Assembly: GCA_038124765.1 (NCBI GenBank)
Contig: JAYPCO010000017.1
Span: 1 to 24,560 of the forward strand
DNA: 24,560 nucleotides
Origin: HIMB59 sp038124765
GTDB taxonomy: Bacteria; Pseudomonadota; Alphaproteobacteria; HIMB59
Direction of reading: 5' to 3'
Below are positions 1 through 7,515 of this stretch, piece after piece. The position numbers and the translations under genes are program-made. The number at the start of each line of letters is the position of its first letter. Within the stretch, counting starts at the first letter, position 1. The notes under the pieces were generated by a model, which did not search any database, was not told the origin of the DNA, and saw only the letters and a program-made list of their open reading frames with translations.

Positions 1-1638
1 ACGTTTGTTAGTTGCTTGCCTTTTAATACATTAATCTCAAGGTCGTTATCTCTATTATGCTCTCCTACAACCATTCCTTGATAAACAGGTGTTTGATGAC
101 CAATAAACATCGCTCCTCTATCCTGTAATTTCCAAATTGCATAAGCGACAGCTTTACCATCACCTGTAGATATTAAGGCCCCTGCTCTTCTTTCGGTTAT
201 TTCACCTTTAAAAGGCTTATATGAATGAAAAACTCTATTTATCACACCTGTTCCCCTAGTGTCTGTTAAAAACTTACTTTGATAGCCTATTAATCCTCTT
301 GAAGGTGCAACAAAAACTAATCTTGTCTTACCAGAGCCTGACTCTCTCATGTCAAGCATTTCAGACTTTCTCTGATTCATTCCATCAATAACTACACTTG
401 AATATTCCTCATCAACATCAATTGTTACTTCTTCATATGGCTCAGATTTTACTCCATCAATATCCTGATAAACCACGGTAGGTCTTGAAACAGTTAATTC
501 AAAGCCTTCTCTTCTCATTGTTTCAATCAAAACACCGAGTTGTAACTCCCCTCTTCCTCCGATTTCAAATGAGTCTTTATTTGAATTTTCGTTAAACGTA
601 ATGGCAACATTAGTCTCCGCTTCTGCCATCAGTCTGTTTCTTATAAGTGTAGAGGTAACTTTCTTTCCTTCAGTACCTGCTAACGGTGAGTCATTTACCA
701 TAATCTTAATTGACATAGTTGGTGGATCGATTGGTGTTGATTCTATTGGATTTTTTACATCAATAGAGCCGATCGTATCTGCAACTGAAGCGGTTGAAAG
801 TCCTGCAATACATACGATATCTCCAGTATTGACTTCATTGACAGGAATTTTTTTCATTCCTTCAAATTTTAATAATTTGGTTAATCTACCTGTTTCTACT
901 ATGTTTTTTGACAAATCAATCGCATGAACACTATCGTTAATTTTTGCTGAACCTTGTTCTACCCTGCCAATTAAACATCTTCCTAAGTAAGGATCAGACT
1001 CTAATAAAGTAACAAGCATAGCAAATGGTTTTTTGTCATCGACATCTGGGGAGGGAACGTGATCAATTATTTTATTTAACAATGGGGTTAAATTTATCTT
1101 TTCTTCACTCAAATCGTTTACGCTCCATCCACTTCTACCTGAGGCGTAAAGCACAGGAAAATCTAATTGTTCAGAATTAGCATCAAGAGATACAAATAAA
1201 TCAAAAACTTCGTTTAAAACATCATCAGGTCTTGCATCAGATTTATCAATTTTATTAATGACAACTATTGGCTTTAGGCCTTGTTTTAGAGCTTTACCTA
1301 AAACGAACTTAGTTTGAGGCATTGGCCCTTCAGATGAGTCAATTAACAAAATGACCCCATCAACCATAGATAAAACTCTTTCTACCTCACCTCCAAAATC
1401 AGCATGACCGGGAGTATCAATAATATTAATCCTTGTATTGTTATAAATTATCGATGTAGGCTTTGCTAGAATGGTAATCCCTCTTTCTTTCTCTAAATCA
1501 TTAGAATCCATCATTCTTTCTGAAACAGCTTGATTATCTCTAAATATTCCACATTGCTTGAGTAGATTGTCAATTAATGTTGTCTTGCCATGATCAACGT
1601 GGGCGATAATAGCTAGATTCTTGATGTCTTTTGTCATT
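1..1638 (-). CDS. typA: TypA/BipA ribosome-associated translational GTPase (3' end outside the window)
   Basis: TypA/BipA is a translation factor-like GTPase that binds the ribosome and helps 50S assembly and stress or cold adaptation. My translation from the ATG at 1638 reads MTKDIKNLAIIAHVDHGKTT, with the G1 motif HVDHGKT at residues 13-19, then DTPGHADFG (G3) and NKID (G4). Further on are the EF-G-like domains, including the GGRGELQLGVL segment and GSGKTRLVFVAPSRGLIGYQ, typical of the BipA C-terminal part. The frame is open for 546 codons to the window edge; E. coli BipA is about 607 residues, so roughly 60 are missing. It is the last gene of a minus-strand run after the J-domain gene, with a 26-bp gap. 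No Shine-Dalgarno sequence is visible. Family assignment is very secure. Confidence 0.96.
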
Positions 1639-1664
1639 GCGAGGTGTTTTATAGATGAAATTAT

Positions 1665-2324
1665 CTAATTTAAAAGCTTATTTTTAGCCTGAGTAATTAA
1701 ATTAGATAGGTAGTTTGTCCCATCCTTATCAGGGTGAAATTTTTTCATTAAATTATAATAGGATTTTTTTATGTCCTCTTTAGAAGCGCCTTTTTCTAAA
1801 CCCAATATAGAATATGCCTCCTCTTCCGACATTGAGTTTTGACTGCTACCCTGATTAAATGAGTGAGCTGATTGGTTAATAATTAAATTAAGAAAATTAT
1901 ACCCTCTAGGGTCATTTACTTTTAACTCTTCTAGTAGGCTTTTAATTTCATTTTGGGACAAACTAGAAAAATACCTACCTTTGAATTCCCCATTGATTAT
2001 TTCTATATTTACTTGCTTGGATTGTAATTGAATTTCAATAGATAAATATTTGGTAGTAATTTTTGGTTTGAAACTTTTTCCAAAAGCAGATTTAGATATA
2101 AAATTAAAAATACTAAGCAATGATGATATTCTTCTAAAAAATAATAAAGCCGGTGCTAACGCAACAGGTAAAAAATTTAATTTACCTGAAAAAATTAATA
2201 GTAGAGCTAAAACTACAATAAAAAAAATTACAAAATATTTCTTAGATTTATTCGATAATTGTTTACCAAAAAGGAAATATACACAGATTAAGATAATTAT
2301 AAAAAATATTAATAATTTGATCAT
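1665..2324 (-). CDS. Membrane-anchored J-domain (DnaJ-like) co-chaperone
   Basis: This 219-residue protein has two hydrophobic N-terminal segments (about residues 3-19 and 30-65), a middle region of charged and polar residues, and a C-terminal J domain (about 167-219). The J domain carries the HPD motif at residues 197-199, preceded by EEAYSILGL and followed by a short helix. HPD is the element that stimulates DnaK ATPase activity. A C-terminal J domain on a membrane anchor resembles alphaproteobacterial proteins of the DjlA/TIM14 type, so it probably recruits DnaK to the inner membrane; the client is unknown. Its ATG overlaps the msrA stop in an ATGA quartet (2321-2324), indicating translational coupling. 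The J-domain call is firm, the precise role is not. Confidence 0.88.
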   Translation of the reverse strand: MIKLLIFFIIILICVYFLFGKQLSNKSKKYFVIFFIVVLALLLIFSGKLNFLPVALAPALLFFRRISSLLSIFNFISKSAFGKSFKPKITTKYLSIEIQLQSKQVNIEIINGEFKGRYFSSLSQNEIKSLLEELKVNDPRGYNFLNLIINQSAHSFNQGSSQNSMSEEEAYSILGLEKGASKEDIKKSYYNLMKKFHPDKDGTNYLSNLITQAKNKLLN

Positions 2325-2896
2325 AAAAGATTTATTTTAATTTGTTTAATTCGCTGTTCTCTACCACAACTAAATTTATAGTACGTATATCTAATTGGAT
2401 TTATTCTATAATAATCTTGATGGTAATCCTCAGCCTCATAGAAATTTTCAAAAGGTAATAACAAAACCTGCAACTCATCTTTGTGATTTTTCTTAATGGT
2501 GTTTAAGTATTGTTTACTAATTGTTTCTATTTCTTTACTATTAATAAATATTGCACTCCTATAAGAATACCCTTTATCGCAAAATTGCCCATTAGGATCA
2601 AAAGGATCTATATTCAAAAAAAATATTTTTATTATTTGGTTTAATGAAATAATTTCATCATCAAAATCGATTTTAACAGTTTCAATATGTCCGGTATTGC
2701 CTTTAACAACATCCATATAAGTTGGATTTATTACATGACCGCCTGAAAATCCTGATACAACCTCATCTACCCCTTCCAGGTCTTGATAAGCCTCCTCCAT
2801 ACACCAAAAACATCCTCCTGCTAAATAAACTGTTTGAATGCCTGCAAAAATATTCAAAGGGAATAAAAAAATTAAAATAATAAAGTATTTATGCAT
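2321..2896 (-). CDS. msrA: Peptide methionine sulfoxide reductase MsrA, predicted exported
   Basis: MsrA reduces methionine-S-sulfoxide in proteins back to methionine. The 191-residue product has the catalytic GGCFWC motif (nucleophile C29), the FCDKGYSYRSAIF segment, and a YHQDYY segment of the family. Further cysteines at 32, 106 and 177 may serve as resolving residues. Residues 1-18 form a short basic and hydrophobic signal peptide ending in NIFA, so the mature enzyme is predicted to sit in the periplasm or be membrane-tethered. The ATG overlaps the stop of the upstream aminotransferase by one base (TAATG, 2894-2898) and its own stop overlaps the J-domain gene. Pairing an exported repair enzyme with a membrane J protein would fit envelope protein quality control, which is inference. 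Confidence 0.95.
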   Translation of the reverse strand: MHKYFIILIFLFPLNIFAGIQTVYLAGGCFWCMEEAYQDLEGVDEVVSGFSGGHVINPTYMDVVKGNTGHIETVKIDFDDEIISLNQIIKIFFLNIDPFDPNGQFCDKGYSYRSAIFINSKEIETISKQYLNTIKKNHKDELQVLLLPFENFYEAEDYHQDYYRINPIRYTYYKFSCGREQRIKQIKINLL

Positions 2897-3735
2897 TAAA
2901 TAGCCTTAATAAATGATTTTCTGAGACCCAAACTAACTTTTCCAGGTTTACCATTACCTATTGTGTGCTCATCGATTTTAGTAATTGGCATCACAAAATT
3001 AGTTGCACTCGTAATAAACACTTCGTCAGCATTTAAAAGTTCTTTGGTAGAAAAAATTGTCTCTTTAAACTTAAATTTATTTTCAATTAGCAATGAAATT
3101 AACTTAGCTCTAGTACAGCCTTTTAAAATTCTATAAGTCAGAGGGTGCGTTTTACAAATATTATTTTTTATTATCCATACACTAGAAGAATTCCCTTCTG
3201 TTATATATTTTTTTTCATTATGAAGTATTGCCTCATGAGCTTTTTTCTTTTTAGCATGATTGGCTGCAAAAACATTTCCTAATAAAGAAATACTCTTTAT
3301 GTCTGATCGCAACCATCTTATATCAGGATAAAGCGTAGCCTTGACACCCTTGAGTGCCATTTGATTAAATTTATCTAAATCCTTTTTAATTGAATAAATA
3401 ATAATATTAGGTTTTATCTGTTTGTATTTGTGATCTCTTGGATGTTGGTTACCTCTTGTTATTTGAATATATATAATTCCCATCTTTAACTTATTAATTA
3501 TTTGAATTTTTTTGGAAATTTTTTCTATTTGAGATCTATCTAAATTTATTTTGATATCTATTTTTTTTAAAGACTCCAATAGTCGATAAAGATGCAGATC
3601 TAAATCTACAAACTTTTCATTATAAACTGTAATAACCTCATAAATACCATCAGAAAATTGAAAACCGCGATCAGTAATACTGATCTTTGCATTCGCAATA
3701 GAACAATATTTTCCATTAATATAACAAGTTGTCAT
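2896..3735 (-). CDS. dat: D-amino acid aminotransferase (class IV PLP enzyme)
   Basis: D-amino acid aminotransferase moves the amino group between D-alanine and 2-oxoglutarate, giving D-glutamate for peptidoglycan, or works in the degradative direction. The 279-residue protein has the family N-terminus (YINGKY, then ISITDRGFQFSDGIYEV), the signature DIRWLRSDIKSISLLGNV with Schiff-base lysine K147, and ITEGNSSSVW with the PLP-contacting glutamate E180. These match Bacillus-type D-AAT rather than branched-chain IlvE. It is the first gene of the minus-strand operon with msrA, the J-domain gene and typA. It is head to head with the M48 protease gene 29 bp away. Substrate range is inferred from the motifs. 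Confidence 0.88.
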   Translation of the reverse strand: MTTCYINGKYCSIANAKISITDRGFQFSDGIYEVITVYNEKFVDLDLHLYRLLESLKKIDIKINLDRSQIEKISKKIQIINKLKMGIIYIQITRGNQHPRDHKYKQIKPNIIIYSIKKDLDKFNQMALKGVKATLYPDIRWLRSDIKSISLLGNVFAANHAKKKKAHEAILHNEKKYITEGNSSSVWIIKNNICKTHPLTYRILKGCTRAKLISLLIENKFKFKETIFSTKELLNADEVFITSATNFVMPITKIDEHTIGNGKPGKVSLGLRKSFIKAI

Positions 3736-3750
3736 GTAATATTTATTTTG

Positions 3751-3758
3751 ATTATATT
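3751..3758. promoter_or_regulatory. Overlapping -10-like elements for the aminotransferase (-) and M48 protease (+) genes
   Basis: In the 29 bp between the two divergent starts, TATATT (3753-3758) reads on the plus strand six bases before the GTG at 3765. TATAAT (3756 down to 3751) reads on the minus strand fifteen bases before the ATG at 3735. No convincing -35 element is visible in either direction. Such hexamers are common in AT-rich DNA, so the position matters more than the match. Confidence 0.4.
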
Positions 3759-3764
3759 AATACA

Positions 3765-4568
3765 GTGAATCTTAAAAGAAGAGAATTTCTTAAAACATTT
3801 TCATGTGCCTGCTGTTCTCCCCTCCTATTAACCGCCTGTTCTGATGTAGCCATAACAAACAGAAGGCAACTTTCAATCTACTCAGATGATCAAATTAACA
3901 AACAGGCTTTAAAGGCATACGAAACAGTTAAAAAAAAGGAAAAAATAATTCAAAATGGAAAAGATATTACGGCTATCAAAGAAGTTGGAGCTAGGATTGC
4001 AAAATCAGTTCATGAGTATTTCAATAAAATTGGAGAATCGTCGAAATTAGAGGGCTATAACTGGGAGTATATCCTCATAGACGACCCAAAGACTCTAAAT
4101 GCTTGGTGTATGCCAGGTGGTAAAATAGCCTTTTATTCTGGAATACTCGAAATTACTCAAAATAATGATGGAATTGCAGCAGTAATGGGTCATGAAATAG
4201 CTCATGCCGTTGCAAGACATAGTGTCGAGCGAGCGAGTCAAGCACTTGCGATTAATATTGGGACAACAATCATTGATATAGCTTTAGACGGGGCTCTATC
4301 AAGCACATCTGCAGATGATTATTTGGTTAATTTAGGCATTGCCCTTCCCTTCAGCAGACTGCAAGAGTCTGAAGCCGATTATTTAGGACTGGCATTTATG
4401 ACAATGGCTGGATACGATAATCAAGAAGCGGTTAAAATATGGCAAAGAATGTCAAAAGCCAATGAGGGTAAATCACCACCAGAATTTTTATCCACCCACC
4501 CCTCTGCGGATAATAGAATTCAAAAAATCCAGAACTGGATCCCAGAAATTAACGTTCGGTTCAGCTAA
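3765..4568 (+). CDS. M48-family zinc metalloprotease, lipoprotein
   Basis: This 267-residue M48 peptidase has the zinc motif HEIAH (H143, E144, H147), a downstream ESEAD motif (E201-D205) supplying the third ligand, and STHPSADNR with H245, a layout like BepA/Oma1/LoiP. Such proteases degrade or help mature misfolded outer-membrane proteins. I chose GTG at 3765: the product then begins VNLKRREFLKTF, with a KRREFLK stretch resembling a twin-arginine motif, and ends its signal with the lipobox LLTAC (C25). A longer frame from TTG at 3729 would put 12 unsupported residues in front and overlap the divergent gene's start codon. It is probably anchored in the inner or outer membrane facing the periplasm. 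The family is firm; the target proteins are unknown. Confidence 0.9.
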   Translation: MNLKRREFLKTFSCACCSPLLLTACSDVAITNRRQLSIYSDDQINKQALKAYETVKKKEKIIQNGKDITAIKEVGARIAKSVHEYFNKIGESSKLEGYNWEYILIDDPKTLNAWCMPGGKIAFYSGILEITQNNDGIAAVMGHEIAHAVARHSVERASQALAINIGTTIIDIALDGALSSTSADDYLVNLGIALPFSRLQESEADYLGLAFMTMAGYDNQEAVKIWQRMSKANEGKSPPEFLSTHPSADNRIQKIQNWIPEINVRFS

Positions 4569-4590
4569 ATATTGCAGTTATTTAATATTT
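4567..4590 (+). terminator. Weak AT-only inverted repeat after the M48 gene
   Basis: AAATATT (4567-4573) and AATATTT (4584-4590) form a perfect 7-bp inverted repeat around a 10-base loop, beginning in the M48 stop codon. There is no G-C pair and only a short T run (4594-4597), so as an intrinsic terminator it would be weak. Confidence 0.2.
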
Positions 4591-4598
4591 AAATTTTG

Positions 4599-4607
4599 TG
4601 ATATAAA
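4599..4607 (+). promoter_or_regulatory. Extended -10 element directly before the small Lys-rich gene
   Basis: The sequence TG-A-TATAAA matches an extended -10 element (TGn plus hexamer) and ends six bases before the ATG at 4614. Transcription would start at or next to the start codon, giving a leaderless message. No -35 element is needed for extended -10 promoters and none is clear. Confidence 0.45.
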
Positions 4608-4613
4608 AACAAT

Positions 4614-4823
4614 ATGGCTGTAAAAAAAACAATAAAAAAAACTAAAACTAAAATAAATTCTGATAATTATAATAGTAAAATCAATAACTTAGAAAAAAAA
4701 ATTGATAAATTATATAAACGTTTAGACGGTCATATTAACAAAATAGATGAGGTGTACGCTAGGCTAGAATCGAATTTTTCCGGCATAGAAAAATTACTTT
4801 CCTTCTTTAGATTGAAAAAATAA
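4614..4823 (+). CDS. Small Lys-rich coiled-coil protein of unknown function
   Basis: I do not recognise this 69-residue protein. Residues 1-14 are almost entirely Ala, Val, Lys, Thr and Ile, with many lysines, like the basic tails of DNA- or RNA-binding proteins. Residues 20-60 show heptad spacing of Ile and Leu (INNLEKKIDKLYKRL and following), predicting one amphipathic or coiled-coil helix, so it may form an oligomer. No signal peptide or membrane segment is seen. It has its own extended -10 element six bases before the ATG, and its stop abuts the stop of the convergent SRAP gene with no base between. A real promoter, biased composition and intact start argue that it is a true gene. Confidence 0.65.
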   Translation: MAVKKTIKKTKTKINSDNYNSKINNLEKKIDKLYKRLDGHINKIDEVYARLESNFSGIEKLLSFFRLKK

Positions 4824-5399
4824 TCAACTATCTTCGTTATACGCTAAACTTACCTCAGGGTTAGAGAAATAGCTAGCAAAGTCAGTGCTAAACCATTTTT
4901 TAATATTTTTTTTAGCAATTATTATTGGATTTCGTTGATGTATAAAACCAGTGATGCGATCACTTACTTTGGTCAACAAAGAAAAGGTCAAAGTATCACC
5001 GATATTTTGATACACCCCTCCAAAAAAGGATAATTCTTCAGAGTTATGAAGCTTATATTTGATTTTTTTACCATCTTCTTCCTTTTTCCATTCAAAATAA
5101 TGGTTAAATGGAATTAAACATCGATTAGAGGTAATCAAATCTTTTGAAAATGATTTTTCAAACACTGTTTCAGTTCTAATATTAAATAATGTTTTTCCTT
5201 TTGGAAGCCAATCAAATTCAAAACCCCACCTACTATTTCGAAAAACATAATTATTTAATTCTTTAATAATAATTGGTGACCAATCTGTAGGTGCAATATT
5301 GAAGTTAGAGAATAGGAAGATATCTTTATTATTTTCGATAGTTTCTTTTTTAAAAGAATTTTTGGATGAGGGTAAGTCTAATGAAAACCTTCCACACAC
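4824..5399 (-). CDS. yedK: SRAP-domain protein (YedK/HMCES), abasic-site DNA-protein crosslinker
   Basis: SRAP proteins bind single-stranded DNA and form a protective thiazolidine crosslink with abasic sites through the cysteine exposed after Met1 removal. The 191-residue product begins MCGRF, so Cys2 becomes N-terminal. It keeps NIAPT (34-38), N73 in NIRTET, RCLIP (93-97), E103 in YFEW and H154 in HQRNP. These correspond to C2, N75, E105 and H160 of E. coli YedK. It is shorter than YedK (222 residues). It begins five bases after the TRAP binding-protein gene on the same strand and is probably co-transcribed with it, an unexplained pairing. All catalytic residues are present. Confidence 0.95.
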   Translation of the reverse strand: MCGRFSLDLPSSKNSFKKETIENNKDIFLFSNFNIAPTDWSPIIIKELNNYVFRNSRWGFEFDWLPKGKTLFNIRTETVFEKSFSKDLITSNRCLIPFNHYFEWKKEEDGKKIKYKLHNSEELSFFGGVYQNIGDTLTFSLLTKVSDRITGFIHQRNPIIIAKKNIKKWFSTDFASYFSNPEVSLAYNEDS

Positions 5400-5404
5400 A
5401 CTAT

Positions 5405-6487
5405 TTAAATTTTTCTATAATTTAGATAATTTGAAATATCAAAGTCTTTGTAAGACTCACGCATACCTAAAAATTTAAAATAGCTATCTCTTATTTTGGA
5501 CGCTATAGGAGTATCAGCATAGGTATCGATAACTTCATTCACATTTTTTTTTGCTTGAATAACAATATCTTGAGGTAGTTTTCTAAATTCTACATTTAAA
5601 GATTTCAATTTATTAATAGCACCGACTTCTTTAAACATAAAATCAGATAACATTTGCTGATTTTCTGACTGACAGGCATAAGAAATAATACTTTGATCAC
5701 TAGGGCTTAGAGAACTCCATACAGAAGCATTTAAACCAAGTGAAATAGAAACTGTTGGTTTCTTAAAGTCTGGATAGTAACAGTAATTAGTTACTTTATA
5801 AAATCCGAAAGACAAATCCATAACAGGATTAGACCAGTCTGCAGCATCTATTGCCCCACTAGCCAACGATTGTAAAATTTCTCCACCAGGAATATTTACA
5901 GGAGTTGCGCCCATAGTCTTTAAAAGGTCACCACCCATTCCTGGACTTCTAATCTTAATTTTAGAAACATCTTCTATTGAGTTTAGTTCATTTTTAAACC
6001 AACCAAATAATGTTGGCCCCGTATTCCCCACTATAAAATGTTTGATATTAAATTGAGATCCTAGTTCGTCCCATAATTTTTGACCTTCATCTAAATATAT
6101 CCATGAATTTATTTCTTCTGCTGTCATACCAAATGGTACAGCAGCAAAAAAAGGATAAGCTTTGCTTATTCCTCCCCAGTAAAAATCAGCTGAATGGTAC
6201 ATATCAGCAGATCCAGCGGAAACAGCATCAAATACACCAAAAGGTGGGACTAATTCTCCAGCAGAATATACATTCACTTTAATTCTGTTGTCAGATATTG
6301 CTTCAATTCTTTTTGCTAGTCTATTGGCTCCTAACCCTATGCCAGGAAAATTTTTAGGCCATGACGTTACCATATTTAATTCAATTGTATTTTGAGCATT
6401 GATATTAAATGGAGTAAGTGTAGCAGCACCAATAACTGGTAAAGATGCTTTTTTTATAAAACTTCTTCTATTTATTTTTTTCTTCAT
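5405..6487 (-). CDS. TRAP transporter substrate-binding protein, TakP-like (DctP family)
   Basis: This periplasmic binding protein of a TRAP transporter delivers organic acids to a DctQ/DctM membrane complex. The 360-residue product starts with a twin-arginine signal (RRSFIKKA, residues 7-14, cleavage likely after A31). It then shows the pattern of 2-oxoacid-binding TakP proteins: TSWPKNFPG, SAGELVPPFGVFDAVSAG, GNTGPTLFGWF, KIKIRSPGMGG with R180, and a D217-W218 pair where TakP proteins usually have Glu-Trp near the bound ligand and metal. A 2-oxoacid or similar small carboxylate is the likely ligand, by family inference. No DctQ or DctM gene is in the window, so the membrane partner must be encoded elsewhere. 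The gene leads a two-gene unit with the SRAP gene. Confidence 0.93.
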   Translation of the reverse strand: MKKKINRRSFIKKASLPVIGAATLTPFNINAQNTIELNMVTSWPKNFPGIGLGANRLAKRIEAISDNRIKVNVYSAGELVPPFGVFDAVSAGSADMYHSADFYWGGISKAYPFFAAVPFGMTAEEINSWIYLDEGQKLWDELGSQFNIKHFIVGNTGPTLFGWFKNELNSIEDVSKIKIRSPGMGGDLLKTMGATPVNIPGGEILQSLASGAIDAADWSNPVMDLSFGFYKVTNYCYYPDFKKPTVSISLGLNASVWSSLSPSDQSIISYACQSENQQMLSDFMFKEVGAINKLKSLNVEFRKLPQDIVIQAKKNVNEVIDTYADTPIASKIRDSYFKFLGMRESYKDFDISNYLNYRKI

Positions 6488-6502
6488 TGAGAAACTTTTC
6501 CA

Positions 6503-6509
6503 TATAATA
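6503..6509. promoter_or_regulatory. Overlapping divergent -10-like elements between the TRAP binding-protein and deacylase genes
   Basis: The 32-bp gap between start codons holds TATAAT on the plus strand (6503-6508, eleven bases before the ATG at 6520). TATTAT lies on the minus strand (6509 down to 6504, sixteen bases before the ATG at 6487). The two hexamers overlap almost completely, so opposite initiation would compete for the same bases. No good -35 is visible. Confidence 0.4.
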
Positions 6510-6519
6510 TCGCTAACTT

Positions 6520-7038
6520 ATGAAATATGAAGCAAATAATTTTTTAGAAGTATTAACGAATAAAAATATTGAATTTAAGCTCTTTGAACATGAAGCATTT
6601 TTTACCGTTGAAGAATCAAGTTCCTTAAAAAAGGACTTAAATATGCAAGGTGCGCATACAAAAAATCTATTTCTAAGAGATAAAAAGCGAAATTTTTTTT
6701 TGATTTCGTGCCTGGATGATAGAGAGGTAGATTTAAAACAAATCAAAAATATTCTCCCCTGTCAGGGAAATTTATCTTTTGGTAGCTCTGAATATCTTTA
6801 TGAAAAATTGGGTGTTCGACCAGGCTCTGTGAGCCCATATGCATTAATCAATAATATAGATAAAGATGTTGACTTTTATCTTGATAAAGAAATTACAAAA
6901 TATGAGATTTGTAATTTTCATCCTTTAGATAATACCAAAACTATACAATTAAAAATGAATGATTTTTTGAGCTATATTAAAACTCTTACAAAAATAACTT
7001 TAATTGACTTTAGTGATTTAAGCTTATCTAATCTCTAA
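6520..7038 (+). CDS. ProXp-ala/PrdX-type aminoacyl-tRNA deacylase (YbaK-like)
   Basis: Free-standing INS-superfamily deacylases of this type hydrolyse mischarged Ala-tRNAPro, compensating for a prolyl-tRNA synthetase without its editing domain. The 172-residue protein has the expected conserved points: K48 in the HTKNLFLRDKK segment, GVRPGSVSP (98-106), and H134 in FHPLDNTKT. These match the Lys, Ser/Pro-loop and His positions of the Caulobacter enzyme. ProXp-ala is common where ProRS is of the short alphaproteobacterial type, which fits the rest of the window. It is monocistronic, and its last 11 bases overlap the 3' end of the convergent yajQ gene. Confidence 0.88.
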   Translation: MKYEANNFLEVLTNKNIEFKLFEHEAFFTVEESSSLKKDLNMQGAHTKNLFLRDKKRNFFLISCLDDREVDLKQIKNILPCQGNLSFGSSEYLYEKLGVRPGSVSPYALINNIDKDVDFYLDKEITKYEICNFHPLDNTKTIQLKMNDFLSYIKTLTKITLIDFSDLSLSNL

Positions 7039-7513
7039 AATTTTGAAACTGTAAAGGGATAGTGATATCGCTTTGTTTTAAGAGCTCAATTGCAGACTGA
7101 AGGTCGTCCCTTTTTTTACCTGTAATTCTTACTTCATCTCCATTAATGGATGCCTGGATCTTCAGCTTAGAAGACTTAACTAAATTAGTAACTTTTTTAG
7201 CATCATCTTTAGATATACCATTAAGTATGTCAACGAACTGTCTAATCCTATTGCCCGAAGCATTCTCAGTAGATTTGATATGAATAAACTTAGGGTTTAC
7301 GTTTCTTCGAACGATATTATTTTTGAGAATATCATTAAATTGAGTCAGTTTAGTATTATCAGTTGTTTCAATTGTTATGGAGTATTCATTTCTCTCAATT
7401 GTTGAATTACTACCTTTAAAGTCAAAACGATTATCAACTTCTCTTTTAGTGTTATTAATGGCATTATCAATTTCTTGCAAATCTGGTTTTGAAACAACAT
7501 CAAAAGAAGGCAT
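7028..7513 (-). CDS. yajQ: YajQ family nucleotide/cyclic-di-GMP-binding protein
   Basis: YajQ proteins have two ferredoxin-like domains and bind nucleotides; some Xanthomonas and Pseudomonas members bind cyclic di-GMP and modulate a transcription factor. The product begins MPSFDVVSKPDLQE, the canonical YajQ start, then shows NRFDFKG, and near the C-terminus VRITGKKRDDLQ. I chose the ATG at 7513 (161 residues). An in-frame start at 7528 would add five residues absent from the family and overlap the divergent transporter gene. TATTAT (7525 down to 7520) lies six bases upstream of this ATG, supporting the choice. Start codons of this gene and the EamA gene are separated by two bases only. Confidence 0.93.
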   Translation of the reverse strand: MPSFDVVSKPDLQEIDNAINNTKREVDNRFDFKGSNSTIERNEYSITIETTDNTKLTQFNDILKNNIVRRNVNPKFIHIKSTENASGNRIRQFVDILNGISKDDAKKVTNLVKSSKLKIQASINGDEVRITGKKRDDLQSAIELLKQSDITIPLQFQNFRD

Positions 7514-7515
7514 AA

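Noticed and set aside
601..927. Open frame of 108 codons on the plus strand
   Set aside because: It lies wholly antisense to typA, whose reading frame is continuous and conserved; the product has no recognisable domain.
2050..2340. Open frame of 96 codons on the plus strand
   Set aside because: It is antisense to the membrane segments of the J-domain gene; the Lys/Asn/Ile-rich product follows from low-complexity AT-rich sequence.
3729..3764. TTG start giving a longer M48 protein
   Set aside because: The twelve extra residues are not signal-like and the start would overlap the divergent aminotransferase start codon; GTG at 3765 gives a proper lipoprotein leader.
6513..6746. Open frame of 77 codons on the minus strand
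   Set aside because: It is a shadow of the ProX-type deacylase gene on the other strand.
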